Shown piece after piece: positions 24,850 through 34,259 of a stretch of 64,000 nucleotides of DNA (positions are counted from its first letter, which is position 1; every line of letters begins with the position of its first letter). The stretch is from an uncultured Lachnospiraceae bacterium (GTDB taxonomy: Bacteria; Bacillota; Clostridia; Lachnospirales; Lachnospiraceae): contig CAKRQV010000002.1 of assembly GCA_934394565.1 (NCBI GenBank), forward strand, positions 62,001 to 126,000, read 5' to 3'. The position numbers were made by a program, and so were the translations under genes. Below the pieces are notes generated by a model, which saw only the letters and a list, made by a program, of their open reading frames with translations, had not been told where the DNA came from and did no database searches.

Positions 24850-26139
24850 TTATTCTCTTCCTGCCAGCCAGTTTTCAAATACACGAAGTGTCTCTTTCGT
24901 TGTCTCTTCATTATGCGCATCGGATACAAACACAGCCTCGAACTGGGACGGTCCCAGATGAATGCCATGGTTGATCATATAGCGGAAATACTCGCTGAAG
25001 GACTTAGTATCGGAAGCTTTGGCATCTTCATAGTTATTGACAGCCTTATCCGTAAAATACAGACAGCCGAGAGAGGCAATATTATTGACTGTATAATGCT
25101 TTTCATATTTGTTCAGCAGTTCCCGCATACCGTCAAACAGCTGCTCCGCCGTCTTTGCCATATGGGTATAGATGGACGGATTCTCATGCAGGATCTTTAA
25201 CTGGGTCAGGCCGGCTGCCATGGCGACCGGATTACCGCTCAGTGTACCGGCCTGATACACCGGTCCCACCGGAGAGACCATTTCCATAATATCTTTACGT
25301 CCACCGTACGCACCGACCGGCATACCGGCGCCGATGATCTTGCCGTAGGTTCTCAAATCCGGCTCCAGTTCGAAATACTCGGCTGCACCGCCGAACCCCA
25401 TACGGAAGCCGGTGATCACCTCATCCAGAATAAACAGTGTACCCTGGCTGTGGCACAGATTCTGCAGATCATGCAGGAAATTATCCTGTGGCAGAACAAT
25501 ACCCATATTTGCAGCCACCGGCTCCACGATCACTGCGGCGATCTGCTCCGGATACTGGTCAAAGATAGCCTTTACACTGTCGATATCGTTATATACAGCT
25601 GTCATGGTATCCTCTGTACAGCCGGCCGGAACACCGGCACTGTCCGGGATACCTGCTGTCATGACACCGCTGCCGGCCTTTACCAGCATCGCATCTGAAT
25701 GGCCATGGTAGCATCCTGCAAACTTTACGATCTTGTTTCTCTTTGTATAGCCTCTGGCTGCACGAATGGCACTCATAACGGCCTCTGTACCGGAATTGAC
25801 CATACGGATCATTTCCATGCCTTTGATATTGTCGCAGATAAATTCTGCCATATCCACTTCGATGGCTGTCGCTGCACCGAAGCTCAAACCATGCTGACAA
25901 GTGCGTGTCACGGCATCCAGAACTTCCTGATTATTGTGTCCGAGGATCATCGGTCCCCAGGAACCGATGTAGTCGATATATTTATTGCCATCCGCATCAA
26001 ACACATACGGACCGTCTGCCGCCTGTAAAAAGCGAGGATTCATACCCACAGAACCGTAAGCACGTACCGGACTGTTGACCCCGCCCGGAATGACCTCAAC
26101 GGCACGGGCAAATAAGCTTTCAGATTTTGCTGTTTCCAT
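24850..26139 (-). CDS. hemL: Glutamate-1-semialdehyde 2,1-aminomutase
   Basis: 429 residues of a PLP class-III aminotransferase that turns glutamate-1-semialdehyde into 5-aminolevulinate. Family signatures are GGVNSPVRAYGSVG near the N-terminus, NSGTEAVMSAIRAARGYT, FAGCYHGHSDAMLVKAGSG, LDEVITGFRMGFGG and the PLP-lysine region YGKIIGAGMPVGAYGG. Length is normal. The start codon follows the hemB stop immediately, so the two are coupled. It is the last gene of the operon, although it acts early in the pathway. Confidence 0.96.
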   Translation of the reverse strand: METAKSESLFARAVEVIPGGVNSPVRAYGSVGMNPRFLQAADGPYVFDADGNKYIDYIGSWGPMILGHNNQEVLDAVTRTCQHGLSFGAATAIEVDMAEFICDNIKGMEMIRMVNSGTEAVMSAIRAARGYTKRNKIVKFAGCYHGHSDAMLVKAGSGVMTAGIPDSAGVPAGCTEDTMTAVYNDIDSVKAIFDQYPEQIAAVIVEPVAANMGIVLPQDNFLHDLQNLCHSQGTLFILDEVITGFRMGFGGAAEYFELEPDLRTYGKIIGAGMPVGAYGGRKDIMEMVSPVGPVYQAGTLSGNPVAMAAGLTQLKILHENPSIYTHMAKTAEQLFDGMRELLNKYEKHYTVNNIASLGCLYFTDKAVNNYEDAKASDTKSFSEYFRYMINHGIHLGPSQFEAVFVSDAHNEETTKETLRVFENWLAGRE

Positions 26140-27123
26140 TTATCCAATCTTCCCTTCTTCGATGCATTTTGCCAGTTCTTTTGCATAGTATGTCAGATAG
26201 ATCTGTGCACCGGCACGATAGGCACTGACAGCCATCTCGCACATGATACGTTCCTCATCTACCCAGCCTTTTTCTGCAGCTGCTTTGACCATCGCGTACT
26301 CAGCGCTGGTGGAATATGCGGCGATCGGCACATTTGTCACCTCTTTAACCTTAGTGATCATATCCAGGTAGTTCATCGCCGGTTTTACCATGATGATATC
26401 TGCGCCCTCGTTCACATCCAGCAGGGCTTCTTTAATGCCCTCACGGGAATTGTGTGGATCCATCTGGTAGGATTTACGGTCGCCAAAACTCGGTGCGCTG
26501 CCTGCAGCATCACGGAACGGGCCATAAAATGCAGAAGCGTATTTAACCGCATAGGACATGATCGGGATCTCCTTGAAACCATTCTCATCGAGGCGGTTTC
26601 TCATTGCCAGGATACGACCATCCATCATATCAGACGGTGCCACCATATCCGCACCGGCCTGTACATGGCTGAGGGCTGTTCTTGCCAAAAGATCCAATGT
26701 GGCATCATTCTCCACATCATGACCACAGAGAACACCACAATGACCGTGGGAGGTATACTCACACATACATACATCCGTGATGTAATACAGCTGCGGATAG
26801 TGCTCCTTTGCATAATGCAGGGCACGCTGTACGATACCATTCTCAGCATAGGCCTGAGATCCCATGGCATCCTTGACCGCCGGAATACCAAAGAGCATCA
26901 CACTGCTGACTCCTGCTGCGATCAGACGCTCTAATTCTTCCCCCATACGGTCAACCGTATATCTGAACTGCCCCGGCATAGAGAGGATCTCCTCAACTTT
27001 GTTTTCTCCATCCATCACAAACATCGGATAGATCAGGGAAGCCTTGTCCACTCTCGTCTCGCGCACCATACTGCGGATCAGTTCTCCGCCGCGAAGTCGT
27101 CTCGGTCTTTTCAGTAAATCCAT
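26140..27123 (-). CDS. hemB: Delta-aminolevulinic acid dehydratase (porphobilinogen synthase)
   Basis: 327 residues. It condenses two 5-aminolevulinates to porphobilinogen. The zinc-cysteine loop DVCMCEYTSHGHCGVL marks a Zn-dependent enzyme. The two Schiff-base lysine regions are present (one in the YGPFRDAAGSAPSF/GDRKSYQMDP area and one in IIMVKPAMNYLDMI). It sits in the hem operon; a 120-base gap without a clear terminator separates it from the fusion gene upstream. Confidence 0.97.
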   Translation of the reverse strand: MDLLKRPRRLRGGELIRSMVRETRVDKASLIYPMFVMDGENKVEEILSMPGQFRYTVDRMGEELERLIAAGVSSVMLFGIPAVKDAMGSQAYAENGIVQRALHYAKEHYPQLYYITDVCMCEYTSHGHCGVLCGHDVENDATLDLLARTALSHVQAGADMVAPSDMMDGRILAMRNRLDENGFKEIPIMSYAVKYASAFYGPFRDAAGSAPSFGDRKSYQMDPHNSREGIKEALLDVNEGADIIMVKPAMNYLDMITKVKEVTNVPIAAYSTSAEYAMVKAAAEKGWVDEERIMCEMAVSAYRAGAQIYLTYYAKELAKCIEEGKIG

Positions 27124-27244
27124 GATAATTCCTTCTTTCTCTTACTGTGCTTTTTCAAGCCTTTTATCTATCGCATACACATGATCTGACATCATACATA
27201 TGTATATCTCTTTTTCAGCAGCTCTACAATACTTTTTTTCATTT

Positions 27245-29641
27245 TTATCTTGCAGCTGCGGTCTCACAGATCAGTTCCACAAGGCTGTCCATCGATGCTT
27301 CTTTGGAAACATACGTTGTCATGCCAAGTTTTGCTGCCTCGGCCTGGGTCTGTTTTCCGATGCAGGCTGCTTTTACCTTTGTAAAATCAAGATCCGGGCA
27401 GGCGCTGGCAAAACCACGTACAGTAGACGCACTGGTAAATACAGCCATGACATTGTCTTTTTCGCCAAACAGTTTTTCCTGATCGACTGCCTGCTCTTTT
27501 GTATATACCGTTGTATAGGTAGGTACATCAGTCACGGTCAGATTTTTCCCCTTTTGCAGGGCATCGATCAGCTCATGATTACCGATCTCAGCCCTCGGGA
27601 TCAGGATACGGTCATGTTCAGCTGCCGCTTCATATAAAGCTTCGCCCAGATGTTCCCCGTCAAAGACATCCGGCATCAGATCTGCATAAAGTCCCAGTTT
27701 TTCCAGTTCTCTGGACGTGCCTTTACCGATGGAGGCAATCTTGACAGTGCCAAGGGCACGGATATCTTTGCCGTGGGCACGTAATGCTTTAAAGAAAACC
27801 TTAACACCGGTCGGACTCGTAAAGACAAGCCACTGGTACGTATCCAGGCTGTCCATCGCCTTATCCAGTGCATCATTCGGTGTGATCGCTTCGGTGCTGA
27901 TCGCCGGAAGTTCCAGCACTTCTGCACCAAGGCGACGCAGTTTTGCGGCCATCTGCGAGATCAGATCACGCGGTCTGGTCACAACAAGTTTCATACCAAA
28001 CAGTGGCATATGCTCATACCACGCAAATCTGTCAGACAGCGCACACACTTTGCCGACAACAATGATTGCCGGCGTCTCGATGCCCTGTCGTTCTACCTCT
28101 GCCTTTAAAGTAGAAACTGTCGCTACGACCTTCTTCTGTCCGGCTGTCGTCCCCTGCTGTAATACAGCGGCCGGCATATCCGGATCCATACCGCCCTCTA
28201 ACAGGCCTGTACAGATATCCTCCAGTGCCGTGATACCCATTAAAAAGACCAGTGTACCTTTCGTACGCACCAGAGCCTCAAAATCACAGGTGAATTTTTC
28301 TCCCGCACGTTTATGTCCGGTGATGATATGCAGAGAAGAGCAATAATCTCTGTGTGTCACCGGTATACCATTGTAGGCCGGTACGGAAAGCGGGGATGTA
28401 ATGCCCGGCACAACCTCAAACGGAATGCCGTTCATACTCAAAAGCTCCAGCTCCTCGCCGCCACGGCCAAACAGGAACGGATCACCGCCTTTCAGTCGAA
28501 CAACCATATTACCTTTCTGGGCCTCTTCCAGCAGGATATCGTTTGTCTCATACTGTGGCTTGATATGATGGCCGGAACGCTTGCCAACATTGATGGTTCT
28601 TGTTGTCTCCGGGATCAGGCTCAGCACACCGTCGCCGACCAGACTGTCATAGACAACGACATCCGCCTCTTCGATCAGCTGTCTGGCTTTCAGTGTCAGA
28701 AGCCCGACATCTCCCGGGCCTGCGCCGACCAGAAATACCTTGCCCGGCTTTGTTTCATTATATAACGTATCACGCAGCTTATTGGCCAGACGGCGTCCCA
28801 GAGCTTCCGGCTCATCAATGGAACCAGCCAGCGTACCGGTATTCCATTTGCCGGTGGCTTCATCATAATACAGGCCGTGTAAAAAGATCTGCTGTTTCAG
28901 TACCGTCGCATGGGCAGCCACCGGTGATGTACATCCGCCGTCAAGCTCAGTCACAAAAACCCTCTCACTTAAAGCTGCAGCTGTCGATGCCGCATCGCCA
29001 TATCCGTCAAGGAAACTGTAATCCTCACCTTTTCTGCCCTGGATCGCAAGAATGCCCTGACCGGCAGCCGGAATCATTTCTTCTGTTGTAAAGTACCGGG
29101 AGATCCTGTGTTCCAGACCGAGGCGTTTCAGACCTGCAGCCGCAAGGATCGTTGCCGCATACTCACCGCTGTCCACTTTTCGCAGTCTTGTCTGGACATT
29201 ACCACGGATATTGGCAAAAGTTGCCTCCGGATAGAGTGCCTGTAACTGCAGCATCCGGCGTTTGCTCGAACATCCGATTGGCTTGGACAGATCAAGCTCA
29301 GTCACCCCCTCCGGCAGTACAAGTACATCCCTCGGATCTTCTCTGGTGGAAAATGCCACAATCGGAAGCTCCTCAGACACCTCCATCGGCATATCTTTCA
29401 GACTATGCACAGACATATCGCTGCGCTTTTCCAGAAGCGCTTTGTCCAGTTCTTTGACAAAAAGACCCTTACCGCCGATCTTATCCAGCGTACGGTCCAG
29501 GATTTTGTCCCCGGTGGTCTTCATTGTCAGCAGGGAAAGCTCCATCTCGGGATGATGTTCGCTGATCCATGCCATAACCATTTCACTTTGTACCACAGCC
29601 AGCTTACTCTCCCGGCTGCCCACACAGATTTTTCTACTCAT
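27245..29641 (-). CDS. HemC-CobA-HemD trifunctional fusion
   Basis: 798 residues with three enzymes in series. Residues ~1-295 are hydroxymethylbilane synthase (GSRESKLAVVQSE; KGLFVKELD; SVHSLKDMP; dipyrromethane cysteine in DGGCTSPVAAH). Residues ~300-545 are uroporphyrinogen-III C-methyltransferase (VFLVGAGPGDVGLLTLKA; VVRLKGGDPFLFGRGGEE; PGITSPLSVPAY). Residues ~550-798 are uroporphyrinogen-III synthase (LVVTRPRDLISQMAAKLRRLGAEVLELP; VFTSPTGVKVFF). One chain thus takes porphobilinogen to precorrin-2. CobA-HemD fusions are known; joining HemC as well makes an uncommon three-step enzyme. I chose the ATG with AAGGAG upstream over an earlier TTG. Confidence 0.93.
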   Translation of the reverse strand: MSRKICVGSRESKLAVVQSEMVMAWISEHHPEMELSLLTMKTTGDKILDRTLDKIGGKGLFVKELDKALLEKRSDMSVHSLKDMPMEVSEELPIVAFSTREDPRDVLVLPEGVTELDLSKPIGCSSKRRMLQLQALYPEATFANIRGNVQTRLRKVDSGEYAATILAAAGLKRLGLEHRISRYFTTEEMIPAAGQGILAIQGRKGEDYSFLDGYGDAASTAAALSERVFVTELDGGCTSPVAAHATVLKQQIFLHGLYYDEATGKWNTGTLAGSIDEPEALGRRLANKLRDTLYNETKPGKVFLVGAGPGDVGLLTLKARQLIEEADVVVYDSLVGDGVLSLIPETTRTINVGKRSGHHIKPQYETNDILLEEAQKGNMVVRLKGGDPFLFGRGGEELELLSMNGIPFEVVPGITSPLSVPAYNGIPVTHRDYCSSLHIITGHKRAGEKFTCDFEALVRTKGTLVFLMGITALEDICTGLLEGGMDPDMPAAVLQQGTTAGQKKVVATVSTLKAEVERQGIETPAIIVVGKVCALSDRFAWYEHMPLFGMKLVVTRPRDLISQMAAKLRRLGAEVLELPAISTEAITPNDALDKAMDSLDTYQWLVFTSPTGVKVFFKALRAHGKDIRALGTVKIASIGKGTSRELEKLGLYADLMPDVFDGEHLGEALYEAAAEHDRILIPRAEIGNHELIDALQKGKNLTVTDVPTYTTVYTKEQAVDQEKLFGEKDNVMAVFTSASTVRGFASACPDLDFTKVKAACIGKQTQAEAAKLGMTTYVSKEASMDSLVELICETAAAR

Positions 29642-30116
29642 TCCATTCTCCTTTGGCAAACGCTTCCTCTATACATTCACGTATTTTTTTCACTTTATGG
29701 TGATCCGTTCCCGCCGCATTGATGCCAATGACGATGTCTTCATCTTTAACAATACCCGGAAACTGAAAATCGCATTTGCGCTGATCCGAACAGACATTGA
29801 CCGGGATCCCCAGACATTTGCAGACGCTGTGGATCTCATCATTCAATTTCGGATCATCCGTAGCCGCAAGCACCAGATCGGCACCGTACAGATCGTCTCT
29901 GCCGTATTCCTTTGTCAGAAGCGTGATCTGTCCGTCTGTGGCGAGTGTCTGTGCCACTTCAGTCGCCTCCGGTGCGATCACCGTGATATTTTCGCAAAAC
30001 TGCGTCAGCGTCATAATCCGCCGTGTAGCGATCTTTCCTGCACCGATCACAACGGTCTTTTTCTTCCGCAGATCCACAAACATCGGGAACAGACCCTTTT
30101 TCTCACTATTTTTCAT
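29634..30116 (-). CDS. sirC: Precorrin-2 dehydrogenase (siroheme synthase N-domain type)
   Basis: 160 residues. An N-terminal NAD-binding Rossmann motif (KKTVVIGAGKIATRRIMTL) and the siroheme-synthase region CLGIPVNVCSDQRKCDFQFPGIV identify the Met8/CysG-B/SirC family. It oxidises precorrin-2 to sirohydrochlorin with NAD+. At 160 residues it lacks the C-terminal part of Met8-type bifunctional enzymes, so metal insertion probably falls to CbiK. It overlaps hemA by 11 bases and the fusion gene by 8, indicating tight coupling. Confidence 0.9.
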   Translation of the reverse strand: MKNSEKKGLFPMFVDLRKKKTVVIGAGKIATRRIMTLTQFCENITVIAPEATEVAQTLATDGQITLLTKEYGRDDLYGADLVLAATDDPKLNDEIHSVCKCLGIPVNVCSDQRKCDFQFPGIVKDEDIVIGINAAGTDHHKVKKIRECIEEAFAKGEWNE

Positions 30117-31338
30117 CGTATACCTGCTCCATCCCCTCTACGGATGCCAGGAAAGACTCATGTCCCATCGCGTCACGCATACCGAAAATGATCTTGCCAA
30201 CGACTTTTCCTGCAGCTGTATCGATATTTTTCAGAAGTTTTTCCCTCTCCGGTGTTTCCAGTGGCAGGTGTGCCAGAATCTTGTAGATACGCAGGTTCAG
30301 ATCCTCCACAGCCTTCTCCTGAATATCCTTGATTCGCGGAATGATATCCCGTCCCTCCAGCCAGTCGTAAAATTCTTTCATCTGATCATCAATGATTGCT
30401 TCGGCCTGACGGTAAGCTTCGGCATTCTGTCCCAGAGATGTATTTTTCTTAAAGGCATCGATATCGTAGAGTTCCAGTCCCTCCAGAGCACCGATTGCCG
30501 GATCGATATCTCTCGGCACAGCCAGATCGACCATCACAAGCCCTTTCTTCCACTGACCGCTACTGATCAGATCTTTTGTCAGTGTATAATTCGGACTTGC
30601 CGTCGCGCTGACCACGATATCACACTGTGGCAGAAGTTCCATACGTTTTCCGTAATCAATACGGCTGCAGCCAGTCGGAATCTGCACAACACCACTTCTG
30701 TACTGCCGTACCGTCACTGTGACATCTGCCCCTTTCTGGCGCAGACTCTGGGCAGCCAGCTTTCCCATTTCACCATTGCCGATGACCATACAGGTTGTCT
30801 TGGACAGATCCATTCCCCGGTCTGTCAGCATATCGATCGCACTGTCCATGGCTGTATAGTTAGCTCTGGAAAATGTGACTTCGGTTTTGATCTTTTTACC
30901 GGCTGTGATGGCCATGCGAAACAGCACTTCCAGCACACTGTCCGTTGTAAAGCTGTCTCTGGCCAGAGACAGAGCTTCTTTTACCTGTGTCAGGATCTGA
31001 TCTTCCCCAAGGATCTGGGATTTCAGGCCACAGGTCAGGTGGAACAGATGGTCTACAGCTTCTTTATCCATGCGTTCCCGGAAATAAGCACGGTAATCCT
31101 CCGGCTTAACTCCCTTGATCTTACAGATTTCGTCAAACAGACAACCTCCCCAGTCCTCCACGGTACTGACCCAGCATTCCATACGGTTGCAGGTAGACAA
31201 AATCACACAGCCCAGAATGCCGTCTGTATTTTTTAATTCTTCCATGGCCGCCACCGCATTTTTCCTGGTAAATGAAAAGACCGAACGGATATCCACGGAG
31301 GCTCTGTTATGGTCAATGCCAAACATACAGATGCTCAT
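30106..31338 (-). CDS. hemA: Glutamyl-tRNA reductase
   Basis: 410 residues, first enzyme of the C5 tetrapyrrole route: reduces glutamyl-tRNA to glutamate-1-semialdehyde with NADPH. The nucleophilic cysteine lies in VILSTCNRMECWVS, followed by HLFHLTCGLKSQILGEDQILTQVKEAL and the NADPH-binding CMVIGNGEMGKLAAQSL. A C-terminal helical dimerisation domain completes a normal length. Start: the ATG of MSICMFGIDHNRAS, with AGGGA upstream. It opens the hem operon; a 150-base leader upstream shows no riboswitch I can recognise. Confidence 0.96.
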   Translation of the reverse strand: MSICMFGIDHNRASVDIRSVFSFTRKNAVAAMEELKNTDGILGCVILSTCNRMECWVSTVEDWGGCLFDEICKIKGVKPEDYRAYFRERMDKEAVDHLFHLTCGLKSQILGEDQILTQVKEALSLARDSFTTDSVLEVLFRMAITAGKKIKTEVTFSRANYTAMDSAIDMLTDRGMDLSKTTCMVIGNGEMGKLAAQSLRQKGADVTVTVRQYRSGVVQIPTGCSRIDYGKRMELLPQCDIVVSATASPNYTLTKDLISSGQWKKGLVMVDLAVPRDIDPAIGALEGLELYDIDAFKKNTSLGQNAEAYRQAEAIIDDQMKEFYDWLEGRDIIPRIKDIQEKAVEDLNLRIYKILAHLPLETPEREKLLKNIDTAAGKVVGKIIFGMRDAMGHESFLASVEGMEQVYDEK

Positions 31339-31488
31339 CAATTGTTCCCTCAAAACTTTCTTTTGTTATTCGTAACTTCTTAGATTCTTTACAGCTACTT
31401 ATGCTCCCAAAAAATCTCCGGGCAGCAAAAAATCAGCAGTAGCCGCTCTTCCTCTACAAGCTGCGACTGCATCTGACCGATGGACGTT

Positions 31489-32109
31489 TTACAGACCCAG
31501 GGCTTTTTTAGCCAGCTGATCCGCCATCTCATTATACATATCTCCCGAGTGTCCTTTGACCTTGACAAAATGGATCTCGAGACGATCTTTTATACTGTCA
31601 TAACAGGCCTTATAGGCCTTTGTGCCTTCTCTGTTTGTTTTCCAGTCTCCCAGGCACCACCGGGCAATGCCCTCGTAATCATGATATATCCAGAGTTTTT
31701 TGTATCCCCTTTCCACGGCATACTGCATCGCATAGGCAGCACCACGGATCTCTCCTGCCACATTCCGCATTGTGGCAAGATCAGGATCTTTGCAGGCACC
31801 GGATGCGGTCTTCTGACCATCTGCATCCAGAAATACCACGCCATAGGCAAAGCTGTCCGCTTTGGTCGGGATGTAGCTTCCGTCCACATAGGCTTTGAGA
31901 ACTCCCTGTTCAGTAATGTCTGCCTCCTCAGCGGGCGTATCTGCCATGGATGTTACGCCATTTTGCATAAACTTTTCAGCTTCCTCCCTTGTAGGAAAGC
32001 TTTTATATACGGCCTGGCTGTATCCATGTACCTGCGCCCTGCAGGCATCCCAGCTTTCATAGATTCCCGGAACTTTTCCCTGACGCACGGCATAATATTT
32101 CTGTGCCAT
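31489..32109 (-). CDS. rnhA: Ribonuclease HI with N-terminal viroplasmin domain
   Basis: 206 residues. An N-terminal ~45-residue RNA/DNA hybrid-binding module (KYYAVRQGKVPGIYESWDACRAQVHGYSQAVYKSF) is joined to an RNase H domain with catalytic acids in KAYVDGSYI, AGEIRGAAYAMQYAVE, and the C-terminal FVKVKGHSGDMYNEMADQLAKKAL. It degrades RNA in RNA-DNA hybrids. The second of two close ATGs has the better spacing from GGAGG. It lies upstream of hemA on the same strand. Confidence 0.94.
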   Translation of the reverse strand: MAQKYYAVRQGKVPGIYESWDACRAQVHGYSQAVYKSFPTREEAEKFMQNGVTSMADTPAEEADITEQGVLKAYVDGSYIPTKADSFAYGVVFLDADGQKTASGACKDPDLATMRNVAGEIRGAAYAMQYAVERGYKKLWIYHDYEGIARWCLGDWKTNREGTKAYKACYDSIKDRLEIHFVKVKGHSGDMYNEMADQLAKKALGL

Positions 32110-32321
32110 AGACATACTCCTCCATACGCTATATAACTGATTCATTATAGCACAGGATTCCTTTTGCGGACAATGTTTTCTGAAAGAATGCCGGTTTGTC
32201 TTTCCTATACCTTACATGCCTCTTTGGAATAGCTGCGTTTTTTTAACATTTTCAGCTGTACGCAGACAGGAAATATGATATACTGTACAAAGTTATGCAA
32301 TAAAACTTTTGGGAGGGTTTT

Positions 32322-33107
32322 ATGTCTGAAAAATGTACAAAAGCGATTCTGGTCGTCAGCTTCGGCACCAGTTTTCCGGAAACACGCAAGCGAAATATTA
32401 CAGCGATCGAGAATGATATTTCTGCTGCCTTTCCTGACAGGGTACTCTACTCTGCCTGGACGAGCAAAATGATCATGAAAAAACTTCTTCGCACCGAAAA
32501 TAAGAAGATCAACAATGTGCGCGAGGCGATGGAGACGATGATTGCCGATGGGATCCGGGATGTGATCATCCAGCCGACGCATGTGATCAATGGTATCGAG
32601 AATGATCTGATGAAGGAAGATGCACTGGCTTATAAGGAACAGTTTGACAGTATACGGTTTGGTGCACCGCTGCTGACTTCGGAAGCAGACAGCGAAGCTG
32701 TTGTCAGGGCTGTGGCACATGAGTTTTCGGATCTGTCGAAGGATGCGATACTGGTTCTGATGGGACACGGCACAACACATTATGCTAATTCAGTGTATGC
32801 CGCACTGGATTACCGTTTTAAGGATATGGGTTATGCAAATATTTCTCTTGGTACTGTGGAGGCTTATCCGAGTCTGGATTCTATAATGAAGTCTGCCAGA
32901 GAAAAGAAGCCACGTTCTGTAGTGCTGGCACCATTTATGATTGTTGCAGGGGATCATGCGACGAACGATATGGCGGGAGCGAATGATGATTCATGGAGAA
33001 GCCAGTTTGAGGCAGCCGGATTTGAGACAAGCTGCGTGATGAAAGGACTGGGTGAATATCCGGATATTCGTAAAATTTTCGTAGAGCATGCGAAGGCGGC
33101 TCAATAA
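32322..33107 (+). CDS. cbiK: Sirohydrochlorin cobaltochelatase (cytosolic CbiK)
   Basis: 261 residues, no signal peptide. It opens directly with the CbiK strand KAILVVSFGTSFPETRKRN. Both metal-site histidines are kept (LMGHGTTHYANSVY and PFMIVAGDHATNDMAG). It inserts Co2+ into sirohydrochlorin, the branch step of anaerobic B12 synthesis, and may supply ferrochelation for siroheme. GGGAGG precedes the ATG. It is divergent from the hem operon, which makes its substrate. It is a paralogue of the lipoprotein CbiK at 12-14 kb. Confidence 0.94.
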   Translation: MSEKCTKAILVVSFGTSFPETRKRNITAIENDISAAFPDRVLYSAWTSKMIMKKLLRTENKKINNVREAMETMIADGIRDVIIQPTHVINGIENDLMKEDALAYKEQFDSIRFGAPLLTSEADSEAVVRAVAHEFSDLSKDAILVLMGHGTTHYANSVYAALDYRFKDMGYANISLGTVEAYPSLDSIMKSAREKKPRSVVLAPFMIVAGDHATNDMAGANDDSWRSQFEAAGFETSCVMKGLGEYPDIRKIFVEHAKAAQ

Positions 33108-33123
33108 CTGTAAGATTTGACGG

Positions 33124-33168
33124 CTGCGTGAGCCGGGCAGGGATGCCCGGCTCACGCAGTCTGTTTTT
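33124..33168. terminator. Bidirectional terminator after cbiK
   Basis: A 16-bp perfect stem, CTGCGTGAGCCGGGCA and its complement, is followed by a T5 run on the plus strand. It lies between the converging cbiK and amidohydrolase genes. Confidence 0.85.
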
Positions 33169-33171
33169 GGC

Positions 33172-34032
33172 TCAAAATTTCTCCTGTATACATTTCTGTC
33201 CTTCAAGTAAACGGGCTTTTAATAATGGAGTATCTCCGATAGCTTCTTTGAAGGCTTCATATTCGTCCTGGATACCCCGGGCATGTAAGACACGGTAGGC
33301 ACCGGCGTCGCTGCCGAGGGCGAGGTGGACGCCCTGGGTATAGCACCGGGACAGGATGTCTTTCTGACGGAGCCAGAGATTCTGAATCGTGTCTTGTGGA
33401 AAACGGTCATCGCCGATGAGGTTGCGAATGGTGGATACTGTGGGGACATAAACAGTATCGCTTTCAGCAAGCATGCAGATGCACTCATCGTCCATGAAAT
33501 TACCGTGTTCGAGGGAATCGACACCGGCACGGACGGCGGCTTTGATAGCTCTCTGGCCATTGGTGTGGGCCATGACGGACATTCCTTCTTCGTGAGCGAT
33601 ATGGATCATTTCTGTGATTTCTGCATCGGTCAGGGAGTCCTCGGTCAGGCTGCCATCGGTGGAAAAATCCATGATACCGCTGATCATGATCTTGATAAAA
33701 TCAGCATGCTGCTGCTTTGCTTTTTTTACCAGCGTATGATATTCTGTCATATCTTCAAAGGCCAGACCGACGATACCGCCGTAATGGCCTTTTTTATGAA
33801 TGCCGAAACAGGGTGTACGGTAGACGATGCCGTATTCCGGAGCGAGTTTTCTGGCTAAAACAGATGCACCGTAGTGGTCGCCGCCATCACGGAGCCAGGT
33901 GATACCAGCTTCTTTGTACGATCGGAGATTTTTCCTCACCACTTCTTCGTTCTTTCCCTGTTTCATGTCATGCACAGCCTGTTTATAATCTGTGCCATTC
34001 ATGAAGATGTGCATATGATTTTCATTAAACAT
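33172..34032 (-). CDS. Amidohydrolase-family protein
   Basis: 286 residues with a metal-dependent amidohydrolase barrel: the first-strand HMH motif at the N-terminus (NENHMHIFMNG), a candidate carboxylated lysine (DFIKIMISG), histidines in SVMAHTNGQ and DSLEHGNFM, and the last-strand aspartate in ALGSDAGAY. The N-terminal beta-sandwich and C-terminal extension of longer family members are absent, so this is a compact form. Relatives hydrolyse amide or lactone bonds; the substrate cannot be read. It stands alone with its own terminator. Confidence 0.8.
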   Translation of the reverse strand: MFNENHMHIFMNGTDYKQAVHDMKQGKNEEVVRKNLRSYKEAGITWLRDGGDHYGASVLARKLAPEYGIVYRTPCFGIHKKGHYGGIVGLAFEDMTEYHTLVKKAKQQHADFIKIMISGIMDFSTDGSLTEDSLTDAEITEMIHIAHEEGMSVMAHTNGQRAIKAAVRAGVDSLEHGNFMDDECICMLAESDTVYVPTVSTIRNLIGDDRFPQDTIQNLWLRQKDILSRCYTQGVHLALGSDAGAYRVLHARGIQDEYEAFKEAIGDTPLLKARLLEGQKCIQEKF

Positions 34033-34185
34033 ACTTTACTCCTGTTATTTCAGCATTATTCTGTCCGTCCTTTTTGCCAATTGATACGCAAAAAGTTTCT
34101 TTCATTATATTAAACTGTATATGATACACAGTTTAACCTTTTCTTTATAAAAATCAAGGTTTCATTTATGGACTTATAAAGCGAT

Positions 34186-34224
34186 AACAGCCCCGGAAAG
34201 CTTTGCCGGCTTTCCGGGGCTGTT
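34186..34224. terminator. Stem-loop after hsp20
   Basis: AACAGCCCCGGAAAGC and its complement around TTTGCCG give a 16-bp GC-rich stem past the hsp20 stop codon. The following minus-strand T-run is weak (TTATCGCTTTA). Confidence 0.7.
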
Positions 34225-34259
34225 ACACTTCATTCTGTGCAAATGCACTCTTTTTGTAA

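Noticed and set aside
24850..31338. Hem operon as a haem biosynthesis operon
   Set aside because: Only steps to precorrin-2/sirohydrochlorin are present; no hemE, hemN/G or ferrochelatase is seen in the window, and CobA/SirC/CbiK point to siroheme and B12.
31339..31488. 25-codon open frame (MQSQLVEEERLLL...) in the hemA leader
   Set aside because: No ribosome site, and I see no match to a known leader peptide or riboswitch.
32205..32780. Open frame of 191 codons opposite cbiK
   Set aside because: It is antisense to the clear CbiK frame, has no ribosome site and its composition mirrors the complement of the real gene.
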